From Amphibalanus amphitrite (Eukaryota; Arthropoda; Thecostraca; Balanomorpha; Balanidae), in contig NW_024881501.1 in NCBI RefSeq assembly GCF_019059575.1, positions 868,001 to 932,000 on the forward strand: DNA of 64,000 nucleotides. The letters are read 5' to 3'. Positions within the stretch are counted from its first letter, which is position 1. Each line of letters begins with the position of its first letter. The notes under the pieces are model-generated. The model ran no database searches. It was not told where the DNA came from and saw only the letters and a program-made list of their open reading frames with translations. The translations under genes were made by a program, and so were the position numbers. Of the stretch, positions 1-11,711 are shown one piece after another.

Positions 1-1
1 A

Positions 2-190
2 GTTTTCGTGGAGAAAAGTAACCCGGTTAAATGTGCAAGGCTCGATTTTCTCCTAGTAAGTGACTCGGTTCTGAATCAGTCTTTGTCGTGCGAGATTCTC
101 CCCGCGTACAGATCAGACCACTTTCGTGTATCTCTACGGCTCAATTTGAGCTCCCAGTCTAGAGGGAAAGGCCTGTGGAAATTTAATTAA
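2..190 (+). pseudogene. LINE endonuclease domain fragment
   Basis: The frame is open from the window edge and stops with TAA at 188-190. It contains ARLDFLLVS, then YRSDHF, then RGKGLWKFN. These match the C-terminal part of the APE-type endonuclease of non-LTR retrotransposons: an R-x-D-F/Y-x-L-V/I-S strand, the catalytic SDH, and the RGKGxWKxN linker typical of L1/Tx1-like and related LINEs. The in-frame stop directly after WKFN and the lack of reverse transcriptase downstream show a dead, truncated copy. The upstream part lies outside the window. The clade cannot be fixed from 60 residues. Confidence 0.6.
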
Positions 191-604
191 AAAATATGGC
201 TTTCAGGGCTGATAAAAATACAACTTTTAACCACTTAAAACGAGTTTACAACAGTAGTTCGGTAAATTCACTCACATTCCACGCGGTCCTCCGCCCCAAC
301 ACCAAATGTCAACCAAATCACTGCGGGACCGTCCGCATGTTTAGGTCAGCATCAGGTGTCGCTAGTATCTAGTATGAAACTTCATGACCAAGCGAAAATA
401 ATTAAACTAGATGTCAAAATGTAAGAAATGCTTCATTTTCCTTAAAATTGCATGTAAAATGTAGTATGACCTACAGGGGCGGCGCCACGAATTTTGGACT
501 GTGGGGTACTAGGGTGAAAAGGGCCCATGCATAGTGAAAGGAGCCCATGGTGAAAAGGGCCCTTGCATGGTGAAAAGGGCCCATACATTTATTATGGCGT
601 AATA
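191..604. other. Intergenic stretch with a short tandem repeat
   Basis: No gene was recognised. At about 511-588 a unit close to GGTGAAAAGGGCCCATGCAT occurs about four times with small changes, a short degenerate minisatellite. The rest shows no clear structure. Confidence 0.4.
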
Positions 605-608
605 TTAA

Positions 609-2635
609 CCCTCGTCGTGCTGGGGGGCTCCCAAACCTTTTACGAAAGCTTTTAGGCCCCCTCCCCTTTCCCCGTCAGGTTTTTCGCGAATATCTAAAAA
701 ACGGCGGCGCTGCACGCCACCGTCTTTGGTACACCTGTTCATACATCATTTCCGCACATGTGAAAATTTCAGACCCGGGTCGTCAAGGTCAGGTCACGTC
801 TAGTGACGTTATCTCAGAAAAAGTTCAAAGGCTCGCTATAGCTACACCGACTGAACGATCACTTTGAAACTTTCAGCGATTGATATGAGTAACGGTATGT
901 ATAAAATGTATATCTCGGAATTTTGATATTTTGATATAGGTCACGTCAATTTTGCGACCTGTCCTTTATAAGTCAATGGGAGAAAATTGAAATGCGCCTC
1001 TTTTGGACGAATGTCGTTCAAAACGCTCTCAAACATCGGTTCATACGTAAACATAACACACTGAATCGGAAAACTGCAGCTGTGACCCCTCTGTATGCCC
1101 CTGAGGTCATCTCAGGTCATGAATGGTCACCAGCAGTTCTGTGGCCATAACTCTTGATAGAGACGTGCTGGAGCGGTGAAAACACGTCAGACGCGGGCGG
1201 TCGTAGTTCAGCTCGACGATACGGATCGACTGATATGCAACATGACCCTTTCCGGTCAGGTCATGACCTTGACCTGAGGTCAAATTAAAAAAAAACGAAC
1301 TTTCAAGGTCAACAGATAATTATTTCGACGCGTCTCGACGAAAAGAACACGATGCTGCCAAAAGTAACGTCGTGACTCTCTTGAGTCAAAAGTTATTGCC
1401 GAAAAACATTTTTTTGTGAAAACGGCAATTTTTTTAATGATGTTGAGGGTTTCTTTGAAAATGAGCCCATTATTATTAAAAGATAAGCAAGTAATAGCCT
1501 CAAACTTAACTACTGCACACAAACTTAAAAGATGCAGCACAGATGAAAATCACAGTCTTTAGAGATCAGAAACCGTAAACCATCAATAAATAAAAATGCC
1601 ACATCCTGGAAACTGATTGCTCCCATGCAAATACAGTATAACTCAATGACAAGATAGAGCACGTCTCATCCAGGACAGACCCACCAGTAAAAGTCTTGCC
1701 TACCCTGTCTACCCTTTTTGTGTGTCATTTTATTAACCTTCTTGCAGTCCTGTCCAACGTTGTTTTTTACACTTGAAGCTGATGCAGACCGGTCTGGTGC
1801 CCGCCGTTCTCCAACGCCGCCTCCTTCCTGCCTGCCTTACTTTTCTTTCTGCCTCTCACACTCGCGCAATGTGTGTAGAAAATATTTTGGCCTGCCTCAC
1901 TCATGCAATGTGCTTAGGGAATGTTTTAGGGGATATGTGTGTTTTGTGGTGGGCGTGCTGGGCATGAGGTATCATTTATACCCTTATAACTCTGTACTTA
2001 TTGGACTTTGAATGATTTTGTTGACATTTATGAAATTATTATGTAATCCAATGTTTCTTTATCAGAGGAGGGATATTCAACTGCGCTCGTTTTGTGTTTG
2101 CTTGTCAACAAAAATATCTTTTAAACATCAGTGCATGAAAAAGTGTCGAACACGAAATATCGCACATATATTCTTTTCCATTTCTTTTGTCTATTATACA
2201 ATGAGCCAAAGGCTATTACTTGCTTATCTTTTAACGGCAATTTTTACAGCTTTTGCCCTCTGTAGGCTACACCGTTGACCTGAGGTCAGATCTGAGAACA
2301 TTACTCAGAAAGGTCTGTAAAAGGGCTATCGAATGCGCTTTTCTGCGGCGCTGTAGCTCTATTGGTTCCCGAGTTAGCCGGTGGCAGTTTCCAAACTTAT
2401 GGAAATGGACTTAATTTGACCTTTGATGACCTTTGGTGAGCTGACCGTTGACCTGACCTTAAAAATCACCGATGTGATTTCTTCCTTATTTTTGACGTTC
2501 TTTTGATTGCCGCTTACCGCAGTGTAGCTACGTGGCCCAGGAGCAAAGTTAGACGGGGGGAGGGCGTGAAAACGCCCCCCCCCCCCCCCCCCCCCAGCAC
2601 TCGGCAGAAAGTTTAGGCCACCAGCACGGCGCGGG
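609..2635. mobile_element. TTAA element, family A (long copy)
   Basis: TTAA lies at 605-608 and CTAA, a one-base decay of TTAA, at 2636-2639. The left end is direct: CCCTCGTCGTGCTGG running into a G-run. The right end is extended: read inward it shows GCCGTGCTGG, a spacer, GTGCTGG again, then a long C-run at about 2574-2595. Interior blocks match the copies at 30223-31414, 34053-35184 and 26555-27607. The interior is rich in AGGTCA/TGACCT and has a perfect AGGTCATGACCT at 1258-1269. No transposase is present. This copy is about 0.8 kb longer than its relatives because of the insertion at 1434-2232. Confidence 0.75.
1434..2232. mobile_element. Nested insertion with 13-bp target duplication
   Basis: AACGGCAATTTTT occurs at 1421-1433 and again at 2233-2245. 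The other family A copies (e.g. about 31035-31055) have a single related site, so this is a 13-bp target duplication. A 23-bp sequence starting AAAAGATAAGCAAG at about 1478 is repeated inverted at 2210-2232. The insert has no recognisable protein. The duplication length fits a retroposon better than most cut-and-paste elements, but the inverted repeat argues the other way, so it is unclassified. Confidence 0.55.
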
Positions 2636-3064
2636 CTAATTAATGGCACTTGCAATAGCAATCTAACAGTCGACAGTGAAAGATGATAGAACTTGAAAGC
2701 TTTTTTTTTCTTTTTATCAACTTAGTCCGAACCTTTTGATAGGAAGGAAGGATTCACAAGGACATAGCCACCGCTAGGCGAAGCTTGTTGCAGTGACCCC
2801 GCCCTCTACCCTCCGATCGTCAAATTCCAGTTCTATGGCAGAATTTAACCCTCGCATGTGTAGGGGGGGGGGTCGGATGGACCCCCCCATGGTTTTTCGC
2901 GAATAACTCGCGTAAAAAGAGGCCGATCGCGACGAAACTTTCAGTACCCTCACATTGATCAATTTTACACCTACCCTGAAAATTTCATGACCCTGACCCA
3001 AATGACCTTTGACCTGTGACCTCTTTTCCGAGACCATGTTTGGCCGGAATCGCGATTCTGCGTA

Positions 3065-4435
3065 CAGGGTGGAAAGTAATTACGCGAACATACTTTTTCG
3101 TCTTCTAGTAATGAAAAAAACGGCAGTGACATAAACAATATATGTTTTACTTTATCCTTATCTAGTTGCGATGCATTGACATAGGCGTTCCGGCATGATT
3201 TACATCAGCATGTGAAGATCTGTTGGCCAAAGCTCAGCCCACACCTTATAGAGCTGTCCAGTGAGGTAATCGGTATTGGTGGCTCCTTGCAGCTTTTAGA
3301 CGGTCTCCTGAGGAGTCATCTGGAGATTTTTAGTCGAATTGAGGCCCAGGCGTTTCCCAGATCAGCTTTTGTATGTCCTGAAGAAAAACAGGTTCTCACA
3401 GCACCAGTATTGCGTTTTGTTGGCCATGAAAGTAAGGATTTCACCAATCACGAAGAGCAGTTTCTTTGCGTCGGGCACAAAAGTGCGCTCAATCATTTTG
3501 CCCCTTTCGTTGCCGGTTGCACGGTGGATTAGACAGAGACACTCGTCTTGGAGGATGTTCCACCGGTTGTATACTTTATTTTTAGTGACCTTTTTTAGCG
3601 CTACACGCAATTCTGACACCACCCGGGGGCTCGTGACCCACTGATGTGTTCCTTTGCCGGATGTTTGAAGGTTGGGACGGACGGGACATAGGACGCAACA
3701 GCAGCCCTCAGAGCAGTTGTTCTGCAGGTTTGACGGATGAAACAGTTTCACAGTCCACAGATGTCTCACCCAACCACAAATCCAGCTGCCTGTCCTCCTC
3801 TGTCCATCTTTGATTGTCTTCGAAAAGCTTCAATTAACAATTCTGCTGTTAATTTGTGAATTTTGGTCATCCCGAGGGTTTTTACGACTTAATTTTCGAA
3901 TTTTTGCGTATTAATGTGCGAATCGTGATATCCTAGATCGGGTACCCGGCCAGAGTAAGCTAATTTGCCAGTTTTCGGGTCGACTGGCGTCGTTTTGTCG
4001 CCGACATGGTGACCACCCATCCGGCGACAGAATTCGCCGAGGGGTTGCTGCCGCGGACGGCTTTGCTTTTTAAGTCCTCTCAAGTGTTATTATGTTAAAA
4101 AAAAACGTATAATTGTGCAATGCTGGTGCTGAGACCGCTACAAATCCCTTCTCCGCCAGTCCAGCGAAAATAATCACAAACGCTTTCCCTGGCAGCTCCA
4201 AATTGAGCTCTTTGCCCATTTCGGTCTTGTGCAGCGTATGGTGTCTGCACCATTTTAAGTCGAGAGGTTGTTTAAGACCTTCCAGGTCATTGTTCAAAGT
4301 TAGGTCACTTTTGGTAGATGAGGCGACAACAAACACGACCAATTATGTTCCATGACAGCCCGTACTCATAAAAATGCTCCACTGACGGTCAAAATTGTAC
4401 GAAAATACATGTTCGCGTAATTACTTTCCACCCTG
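3065..4435. mobile_element. Tc1/mariner-like TIR element nested in family C
   Basis: Inverted termini of about 27 bp start CAGGGTGGAAAGTAATTACG at 3065 and mirror at 4409-4435. TA lies on both sides (3063-3064, 4436-4437). Related family C copies (e.g. 22655-22680) lack the insert. TA duplication and a CAGGGTG-type end fit Tc1/mariner. The 1371-bp size would fit a transposase, but the frames inside are short and broken and I do not see a convincing D,D(D/E) motif, so any transposase is badly decayed or replaced. Confidence 0.7.
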
Positions 4436-4837
4436 TATGTCGGCTCGCATTAGCCGCGCGTTTGCAAGCTTTTCGTGGTTTCAAACGTTCAAACATGTGA
4501 TTTGATGTTGCTTCCATGCATTAGGGTGGGTGTCAAGGTCACCTGAAGGTCAGGTCAGGTCAATGACCTTTGGTGACCTCGGGTGACCTCGGTTCACTTT
4601 TTCGAGCTGTACATGTTTCTAGGCTAGTTTTTGGAGCTGAATTCGAATTTAGCAACCATTTGAACATTTACGAAGTAGTTTTGGTGCCTTCGTAACAAGT
4701 TACGAAGCTGTCAGAGGCGGTTGACACGTACTACGAATACCCGTCACGACGCCTACTGGTTGACCTGACCTGACCCGACCTGGTCTAAATGCTTAAAGAC
4801 ATCATCTGTGATCAAAACTAACATGATATTCGTGATT

Positions 4838-5176
4838 GTCCCCTCCGTGGCCGAGTGGATTTAAGCGCCGGAACTCGACGCTTAGCCGGTAGTGAGAGCC
4901 CGGTTCAAGCCCCGGTGCGGGCGGCCACATTTAGCTCCTACGTGTAATGGCGTGCGTGTCTGTGGCAGGGGCCGCACAGAAGCCAGGTAACGTGAGTGAG
5001 CGGAGGGGGCCGTGTCCAGTCGTGAGGGCACTTTAAACGTTCGGACAAAATTCTGCCATACAGCTGGAATTGCGCGATCGGGTGGAGGGGTCAGGGTCAG
5101 CACAACAAGCTATGCTTAGTGCGGGCTCTGATTCCTCAAATCCACCCATTCAACCATTCGGACTAAATTTATAAAA
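4838..5176 (+). repeat. tRNA-derived SINE
   Basis: A polymerase III A box TGGCCGAGTGG lies at 4848-4858 and a B box GGTTCAAGCCC at 4902-4912, in a tRNA-Ser/Leu-like head. An unrelated body follows and ends in ATAAAAAAA. The insert splits family C sequence that is continuous in the copy at about 26260-26290. No clear target duplication was seen. The distorted cloverleaf and attached body argue against a functional tRNA gene. Confidence 0.6.
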
Positions 5177-5464
5177 AAATCAGCACCCCGAAAAAAACCC
5201 TTTGCAGCCACACTTTACAACTTTCTAACAGGTCCCGATTTTCCCGACTTTGGGTCATTGACCTGACCTGGAAGGTCAACCAATGACCTAGGACCTTAAA
5301 ATTGGGTATCATCGGCTTCCTCTCGTCACGGGCAACACGCTCGTTTTTTCCGCGAAGCTCTAGCTCGATCAGGGGCCAAACGGCAAGGGGGGTCCAACCG
5401 ACCCCCCCCCCCCCCTACACATTAGAAGCTGGCAAACGCCGCACACATGCGAGGGTTAAGGTCC

Positions 5465-5680
5465 AAAGTTTAATGTGCGCACATAGCCGCGCACGGCCGG
5501 TCCCCTCACTGACTTCGCCTGGCTACGGCCTGCCACCAACCGCAACCATACCTGTCAGGAGGCCCATAAATGTCAAGCGCACGTCGCGCTTCGAACCCGG
5601 ACTGTTATAACCGGGAACGCGTGCTCTGACCACGCGGAGTCCAACGCTCTAGCAAATGAGCTACGGGACCGGCTTGCCTC
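5465..5680 (-). repeat. tRNA-related SINE, minus strand
   Basis: On the minus strand an A-box-like TAGCTCATTTGCTAGAGCG lies at 5645-5663 and a B-box-like GGGTTCGAAGC at 5588-5598. Their spacing is longer than in a real tRNA. A GC-rich body extends toward 5465. It lies just outside the right end of the family C element. It could be a SINE or a tRNA pseudogene. Confidence 0.45.
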
Positions 5681-5931
5681 GCCAAAAGACTAAAAACACT
5701 TAATACAGTATTGCATTACTATTACCTACCAACAAAGAAAACCAGCGTTATTTGCCAAATTTACGATCTATTTGAATTGCCATCTTTCGTCACGACAAAG
5801 ATGCTTTGATACATTGCTAGCCCGCCAATTATTGCTCAATGCTCATATTACGGAATATGGTCGAGTTCCTACTACTTTTTAACTACGGAGTACTACTGTA
5901 GGCATACAGCTGTACACTGCATATTGTATAT

Positions 5932-6982
5932 CCCTCGCCGGACCTATCGGTTTTCTACAAATGCGCCGGCCTAGGGGGGGGGGGGGGGTGGAGGGGCAAT
6001 AACGAGTAACGACACCCCTCGCCGTTTCACCCCTGGTGGAGCTAGCGCGTCGCGGAAAAAACGAGCGTGTGTGCCGTTACGAGATGCAGAGTTAAATAAC
6101 CGATTTTAAGGTCCTAGACCAACCGGTGACCTCTGAGGTCAGGGCGAGTGCCCCAAGATACGTTTCCGTTTTTGATGAATAACTTCGCAAAAAAAAAAAA
6201 AACGGCCGCAGAGCCGCGATATTGGCAGCATCGTGTTCGCCCTTGCTCAGCCGCGTCGAATCATAATACTTTTGGTTAGGGTGAGGTCAACTTAGGGTGT
6301 TGACCTCGGGTCACGGTCAGGTCAGCGCCCCCAGGTCACCAAATTGGTCGAAGGATGTAATGTCGCATATCATTCGATTCAGGTCTTCCTGAGTCTATTG
6401 GTGGCTTTCCCGACTCGCTAGCTCAAATTGATCGGGAGTCATTGAAGAAAACTATGACCCTAATGACGTCATAAATGAGGTCACGCAAGGCGAACATAGC
6501 AAAAGTAACGCATCGACCTTGCGAGAAGTGCATGAAATCACGATTCTGTGTGCTTGAAAGAGTAGGAGGTCGTTCCTCACGCCAGAATAACAGTTTTAGT
6601 TTTCATTTTTCCCCATTCACTTAAAATGGTGAGGTCACGAAAATGACCTGACCTCATATGATCTTTAGAAAAATTCGAGATACACAAGTTGTGAGACTCC
6701 TTATGGATGCTAGGTCCTGCAAGTTTCATTTCCCTGTGAAAGCACCTCTGGCAGTGAGGGCGTTGCGAAGATGCGACTTCAGATATCTGAAGACCGTGCA
6801 GAGGTTCACTTATGACGTCATAGGTCAGTGACCTGACCAGAACCGAAAATGTGATTAGTGTCAAAAGATCCGGCTTGAATCAAAGGTCAGGTATGCCAAG
6901 TTTCAGCTCTCTATCGCCGGCGTGTTCGGAGCTATCGCGAAAAAAACCTAGTTGGGGGGGGGGCACCCCTGGCCAGCGAGGG
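5932..6982. mobile_element. TTAA element, family E
   Basis: The extended left end is CCCTCGCCGGACC, a spacer, then GCCGGCC and a G-run at about 5976. The direct right end is GGCCAGCGAGGG followed by TTAA at 6983-6986. The left flank reads ATAT, so that target copy is lost or mutated. The interior is an inverted relative of 38770-40148. It holds a perfect IR-1 palindrome (6822-6834) and CRE-like TGACGTCA at 6464-6471 and 6813-6820. No coding capacity. Confidence 0.7.
6822..6834. promoter_or_regulatory. Perfect IR-1 nuclear-receptor palindrome
   Basis: AGGTCAGTGACCT is an inverted repeat of AGGTCA with one spacer base. This is the established ecdysone-receptor/USP site type, but no function is shown here. 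Confidence 0.45.
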
Positions 6983-7189
6983 TTAATTAAGACAATTTCC
7001 AGGTACCTAACTTACCGTGCACAATTTGAAATAGATTATTATTCGATAAGAAATTTTTCTTTTAGAACGGGACAAGTGTTCTAAAAGAAAAACGACACGA
7101 CACGATTCTGTACACGACACGTGACGTCACATGACCTTTTTGGGGATAGAGGATGGAGCCGACTGCAGAGTCGGGTCGCTTTTCCTGGC

Positions 7190-8334
7190 CCGGAGTCTGA
7201 ACGCTTGACGGGGGCCCTCTTAGCTACAGAAAGAGCCTCTGAGCACATGAAGGGGCCCCTGAGCTACAGAAAGGTCGTCTGAATACACAAGGCTCTCTGA
7301 GCGCATGAATAGGCCCCTGATCTCTTTATTAGGGCCCTCTGAGCGCATACAGAACGCTCCACGGGCCCCTCTGAGCTAGACAATGGCCCTGAGTACACGA
7401 CAGAGTCCTCTAATTACATGAAGGGGCCCTCATGTTCACTTGACGGGGCCCATGATCGCTTGACGGGCCCCTGATTGCTTGACGGGGCCCTCTAAGTCAG
7501 AAAAGGCCCTATGAGTACACGACACGACAGGGCCCCCTAAGCAAATGAAGAGACCCCTGGTCGCGCGTGACGGGGCCCTCTGAGCTACAAGAAAACTCTG
7601 AGCATATAAAGGGCCTCTGTACGCTTGACGAGGGCCCTATGAGTTACAAAAAAGCCCTGAGTACACGAGAGGGCCCTCTAAACGCATGAAGGGGCCCCTG
7701 ATTCCTTGACGGGCGCCCTCTGAGCACATGATTAGGGTTCCTGATTGCTTGACAGGGGCGCTTTAAGCTACATAAAGGCCCTCTGAGTACACGACAGGGC
7801 CCTCTGAGCGCATGAAGGGCCCCCTGAGTGCGTGACGGGGCCCTCTGAGCTACATTAAAACTATCTGATCATATGAAGGACCCCTAAACGTTTGGTAGGG
7901 CTCTCTAAGCTACAAGAGGGCCCTCTGAACGCATAAAGGGCCCTGAACAATTGACCTCTAAGCGCATGAGGAGGCCCCTAATCGCACGTAACGGGCCTCT
8001 CTGAGCATATAAAGGGTCCCTGAGCGCCTGACGGGGCTCTCTTAGCGACAAAAGGGCCCCAGCGCTTAGAGGGCCCCTGAACGCTTGACGAAGGTCTTAT
8101 GAGCTACAGAAAAGCCCTGAGTACAAGAGAGAGCCCTTTAAACGCATGAAGGGGCCCCTTGTTCCTTGGCGAGGGCCCTCCGAGCACATGATAAAGGCCC
8201 TGATTGCTTGATGAGGCCCTCTAAGCTACATAAAGGCCCTATGGGTACACGGAAGGGCCCTCTAAGCGCATGAAGAGGCCCCTAATCGCACGTGACTGGG
8301 CCCTCTGAGCTACAAGAAAACTCTGAGCACTTAA
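7190..8334. repeat. GGGCCC higher-order minisatellite, left block
   Basis: Imperfect units of about 20-21 bp are each built on GGGCCC(C)TCTGAGC or GGGCCCCTGA. Several alternating subtypes are recognisable by their tails: GCGCATGAAG, GCTTGACG, GCTACA.AAA and TACACGACA. Together they give a higher-order period of roughly 80-85 bp. The array resumes at 11712 after the family F insertion. Every unit centres on the palindrome GGGCCC. Confidence 0.8.
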
Positions 8335-9141
8335 CCCGCGCCCTGGTGGGGGGGGGGGGCTATTTTTTGCCCCCCCTCCAGACTTTTCGATATATCTCCA
8401 GAACCGCTGCGCCGATCGTAACCAAACTTTCAGTACCCTCCCGGACATCAATTTTACATATGGTGACCAAAAATTTTTCCAAAGGCTATGATAGGTTGGC
8501 CGGAAATGACGTCAGAGTGACGTCATGTTCTGCCGTTTTCGACCCAAAAAAGGGTTTCGCGGGAAGAGCTGTCAGGCCTATAGCTTTGCAAATACAGAAA
8601 AATGATAAGGACATAAAAGCTGTAGAATTGACAGGGCTACAAAACTGCTATCTCGGATTTTTGAAATTTTTGGATTTTGACCCCCAAAAATCAAAAAATA
8701 ATTTTTTTGGATATAATGATCGAAAAATCCAAAAAGTTTTTTGAATTTCGCAAAAACCGGAATATATGTGATAGTCCTTACCGCCTTCCATCCACATACC
8801 AAATTTGAGATTGATACCTCTTTTTTTGGCGAAGTTATAGTGAAAAAACTGTTCAAAATTGATGACGTCAAATTTTCAAACTCAATTTTTAGCAATTCTA
8901 GACCCCGTAGCGCAAAACAAAGACCACCGTTAGACTCCCCGTGACGAGCTGCATCGAATCAATACCCATTTAATGCAAAACTATCAACTTTAAAATTTGA
9001 CCTTTTTTGGTCTGACCTTGACCTGACTTTGACCTAAACTTCACCAGAAAGTGACCTAAGCCGTACCTGATAGTCTTATAACCAACACCATTGAGTTGGA
9101 AATGAAAAATTGGCCATAAAACATGCATCACACAACCTTAG

Positions 9142-11302
9142 CCCGCGCCCTGGTGGGGTCTGTTTATAACGCGACCTGGTGGGGGGGGGGCTATTTTTTG
9201 CCCCCCCTCGTATCTCCGAAACTACTGGACGGATCCGCAAAATTCAAACGGCGTTCGAAAGGCCTGTCAAATTTGTCGAAGGAAACCAAATTTCATTGAC
9301 CTCGGGGTCACCGATGACGTCACAGGTCAGGTCAAAGATGAAATGTTTCACCGTTCACGGGTCATCTAGGGAATGCGCTATAACACCGAAGAAAACGCAT
9401 TTTATCGAGAATCAGCGATAGGGCGTCAGTTGCCTAGTACATATATTGCTATAAGAGGTCACTGACATTACCAGGTCAGGTCACAGGTCAGGTCACCAAG
9501 GGTCACAGGTCAGGTCACATGAGCCCAACATTACTAAGGTTGTGTGATACATGTTTTATGGCCAATTTTTCATTTCCAACTCAATGGTGTTGGTTATAAG
9601 ACTATCAGGTACGGCTTAGGTCACTTTCTGGTGGAGGTCAGGTCAAGGTCAGGTCAAAAAAGGTCAAATTTCAAAGTTGATATTTTTGCATAAAATGGGT
9701 ATTGATTCGATGCAGCTCGTCACGGGGAGTCTAATGGTGGTCTTTGTTTTGCGCTACGAGGTCTAGAATTGCAAAAAAATGAGTTTGAAAATTTGACGTC
9801 ATCAATTTTGAACAGTTTTTTCGCTGTAACTTGGCCAAAAAAAGAGGTATCGATCTCAAATTTGGTATGTAGATAGAAGGCGGTAAGGACTATCACATAT
9901 AGGGTAGACCGGGGCAAGTCGCCCCGCCGAGGTAAAACGCCTCACCGATGTTTCTCGGAACTGGCAGAGTTCTGGGGAAACATCCTCTCTTCTATAAAAC
10001 GTGCTCTATATGATCATTATATGAGCAGACTGGAAAGAAATTGTGATGACTGTTTCGGGAGATATAGCCAAAAATGTGTTTTTTGAGTGATTTTTATGTT
10101 TTGTTGTCAGATTATGCATCATGGCGTTCTTTTATGGTCCACATCAGGTTAACGACTTTTATGTATTTTGAACAACTATTGTCTAACGCTTATCATGCCG
10201 GGTTGGTTCGTGTTAAATTATGTCTTGCTGGAGTGCAAGGCGTTGTTCTCTGACCGAACTACGTGATGGGGTAAAACGCCCCAGTAGGTCGCGGGGCAGA
10301 AAGCCCCATGGGGCGTTTTACCTCGTGTGTTGTTCGGGCTACCCACTTTCTAATGTTCGGTAGCTGGCGAACAGTAAGTTTCTATGCCTTTATGTGTATT
10401 TTTCTCAGCAACTGGATGGCAAAGGAAGTATTTTGTAAACATTTGCATTGCAATAATGTATTATTTGGTCTTATTAGGCAGGTGAAAAACCTGTTCATAC
10501 AATAGTGTCATAGCTGAACACCTGACAGGATGGAATGTGCTAACTTCAGTGCCGTGCCTCCAGAGGTCTAACGGACCTCTCACATAAGATTTAGCCAACT
10601 ACCATGTTAAATCTTTAATCTAGAGTATGGGGCTACTTGCCCCAGACTGTGGGGCGTTTTGCCCTGGGGTTGGGGCAAAATGCCCCATTTGCAGTTGCTT
10701 CACAAATCACTTCCTAGCTTGGAGTCCGATCATAAGTGAATGAATTTGAGGGGTGCAATTTAAAGTAAAATGTCCAAAGAACGCATTGAGCACAAATTTG
10801 GCCTTCTAGGTGATGTGGGACAAAATTTATGTAGCAAAATAAATTATCTGGGGCGTCTTGCCCCAGGCTACCCTATTCCGGTTTTTTCGAAATTCAAAAA
10901 ACTTTTTGGATTTTTTCGCTATTATAATCAAAAAATCTATTTTTTGATTTTTGGGGGTCAAAATCCAAAAATTTTAAAAATCCGAGATAGCAGTTTTGTA
11001 GCCCTGTCAATTCTACAGCTTTTATGTCTTTATCGTTTTTCTGTATTTGCAAAGCTATAGGCCTGACAGCTCTTCCCGCGAAACCCTTTTTTGGGTTGAA
11101 AACGGCAGAACATGACGTCACTCTGACGTCATTTCCGGCCAACCTATCATAGCCTTTGGAAAAATTTTTGGTCACAATGTGTAAAATTGATGTCCGGGAG
11201 GGTACTGAAAGTTTGGTGACGATCGGCGCAGCGGTTCTGGAGATATATCGAAAAGTCTGGAGGGGGGGCAAAAAATAGCCCCCCCCCCCACCAGGGCGCG
11301 GG
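9142..11302. mobile_element. TTAA element, family F, inner inverted copy
   Basis: This is a full family F element in the opposite orientation, inserted into the outer copy. The duplication is TTAG (9138-9141, 11303-11306). The empty site can be read within the inner copy itself at about 9526-9545, whose complement has a single continuous CCTTAGTAA. The extended end is at 9142 and the direct end at 11302. Removing the 972-bp insert leaves about 1.19 kb, matching the outer copy. Confidence 0.85.
9902..10873. mobile_element. TA-flanked element with GGGTAG ends and gcccc motifs
   Basis: Ends GGGTAGACCGGGGCAAG and CTTGCCCCAGGCTACCC, with TA at 9900-9901 and 10874-10875. The empty site is visible in the outer F copy near 8760-8770. 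Short palindromic motifs of the form GGGGC-A/T-rich-GCCCC recur (about 9918-9940, 10268-10325, 10628-10690). No transposase was recognised. The right third recurs inverted at 49797-50032. Confidence 0.7.
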
Positions 11303-11711
11303 TTAGTAAAGTTGGGCTCATGTGACCTGACCTGTGACCCTTGGTGACCTGACCTGTGACGTGACCTGGTATTGTCAGTGACCTCTAATAGCAACATATC
11401 TACTAGGCAACTGACGCCCTATCGCTGATTCTCGACAAAATGCGTTTTCCTCGGTGTTATAGCGCATTCCTTAGAAGACCCGTGAACGGTGAAACATTTC
11501 ATCTTTGACCTGACCTGTGACGTCATCGGTGACCCCGAGGTCAATGAAATTTGGTTTCCTACGACAAATTTGACAGGCCTTTCGAACGCCGTTTGAATTT
11601 TGCGGATCCGTCCAGTAGTTTCGGAGATACGAGGGGGGGGCAAAAAATAGCCCCCCCCCCCCCCCCCCACCAGGTCGCGTTATAAACAGACCCCACCAGG
11701 GCGCGGGTTAA

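Larger units (their letters stand above)
2849..5454. mobile_element. TTAA element, family C (long copy)
   Basis: TTAA flanks both sides (2845-2848, 5455-5458). The left end is direct, CCCTCGCATGTGTAGGGG, followed by a G-run/C-run. The right end is extended: read inward it shows GCATGTGTG, a spacer, then TGTAG and the G-run. The interior matches 23258-24143 (inverted), 22440-23219, 25806-26545 and 46351-46738. It carries a perfect IR-1 palindrome at 4557-4569 and a near-perfect one at 5252-5264. Nested within it are a TA-flanked element (3065-4435) and a SINE (about 4838-5176), which account for the length. Confidence 0.8.
8335..11707. mobile_element. TTAA element, family F, outer copy
   Basis: TTAA lies at 8331-8334 and 11708-11711. 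The flanking satellite reads straight across if element plus one TTAA is removed, which proves the target duplication. The left end is direct (CCCGCGCCCTGGTGG then G-run). The right end is extended: read inward, CCTGGTGG, an 18-bp spacer, CCTGGTGG-like, G-run. Without the inner copy the element is about 1.2 kb. It carries paired TGACGTCA sites (8507-8514, 8518-8525) and many AGGTCA motifs. Non-coding. Confidence 0.85.

Noticed and set aside
3362..3769. 135-residue frame as a transposase
   Set aside because: It lies within a mariner-sized TIR element, but no catalytic D,D(D/E) or HTH motif could be recognised.
4841..4925. tRNA gene
   Set aside because: A and B boxes are present but the cloverleaf is distorted and a SINE body follows; called a SINE. 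Likewise 47460-47540 and 47637-47710.
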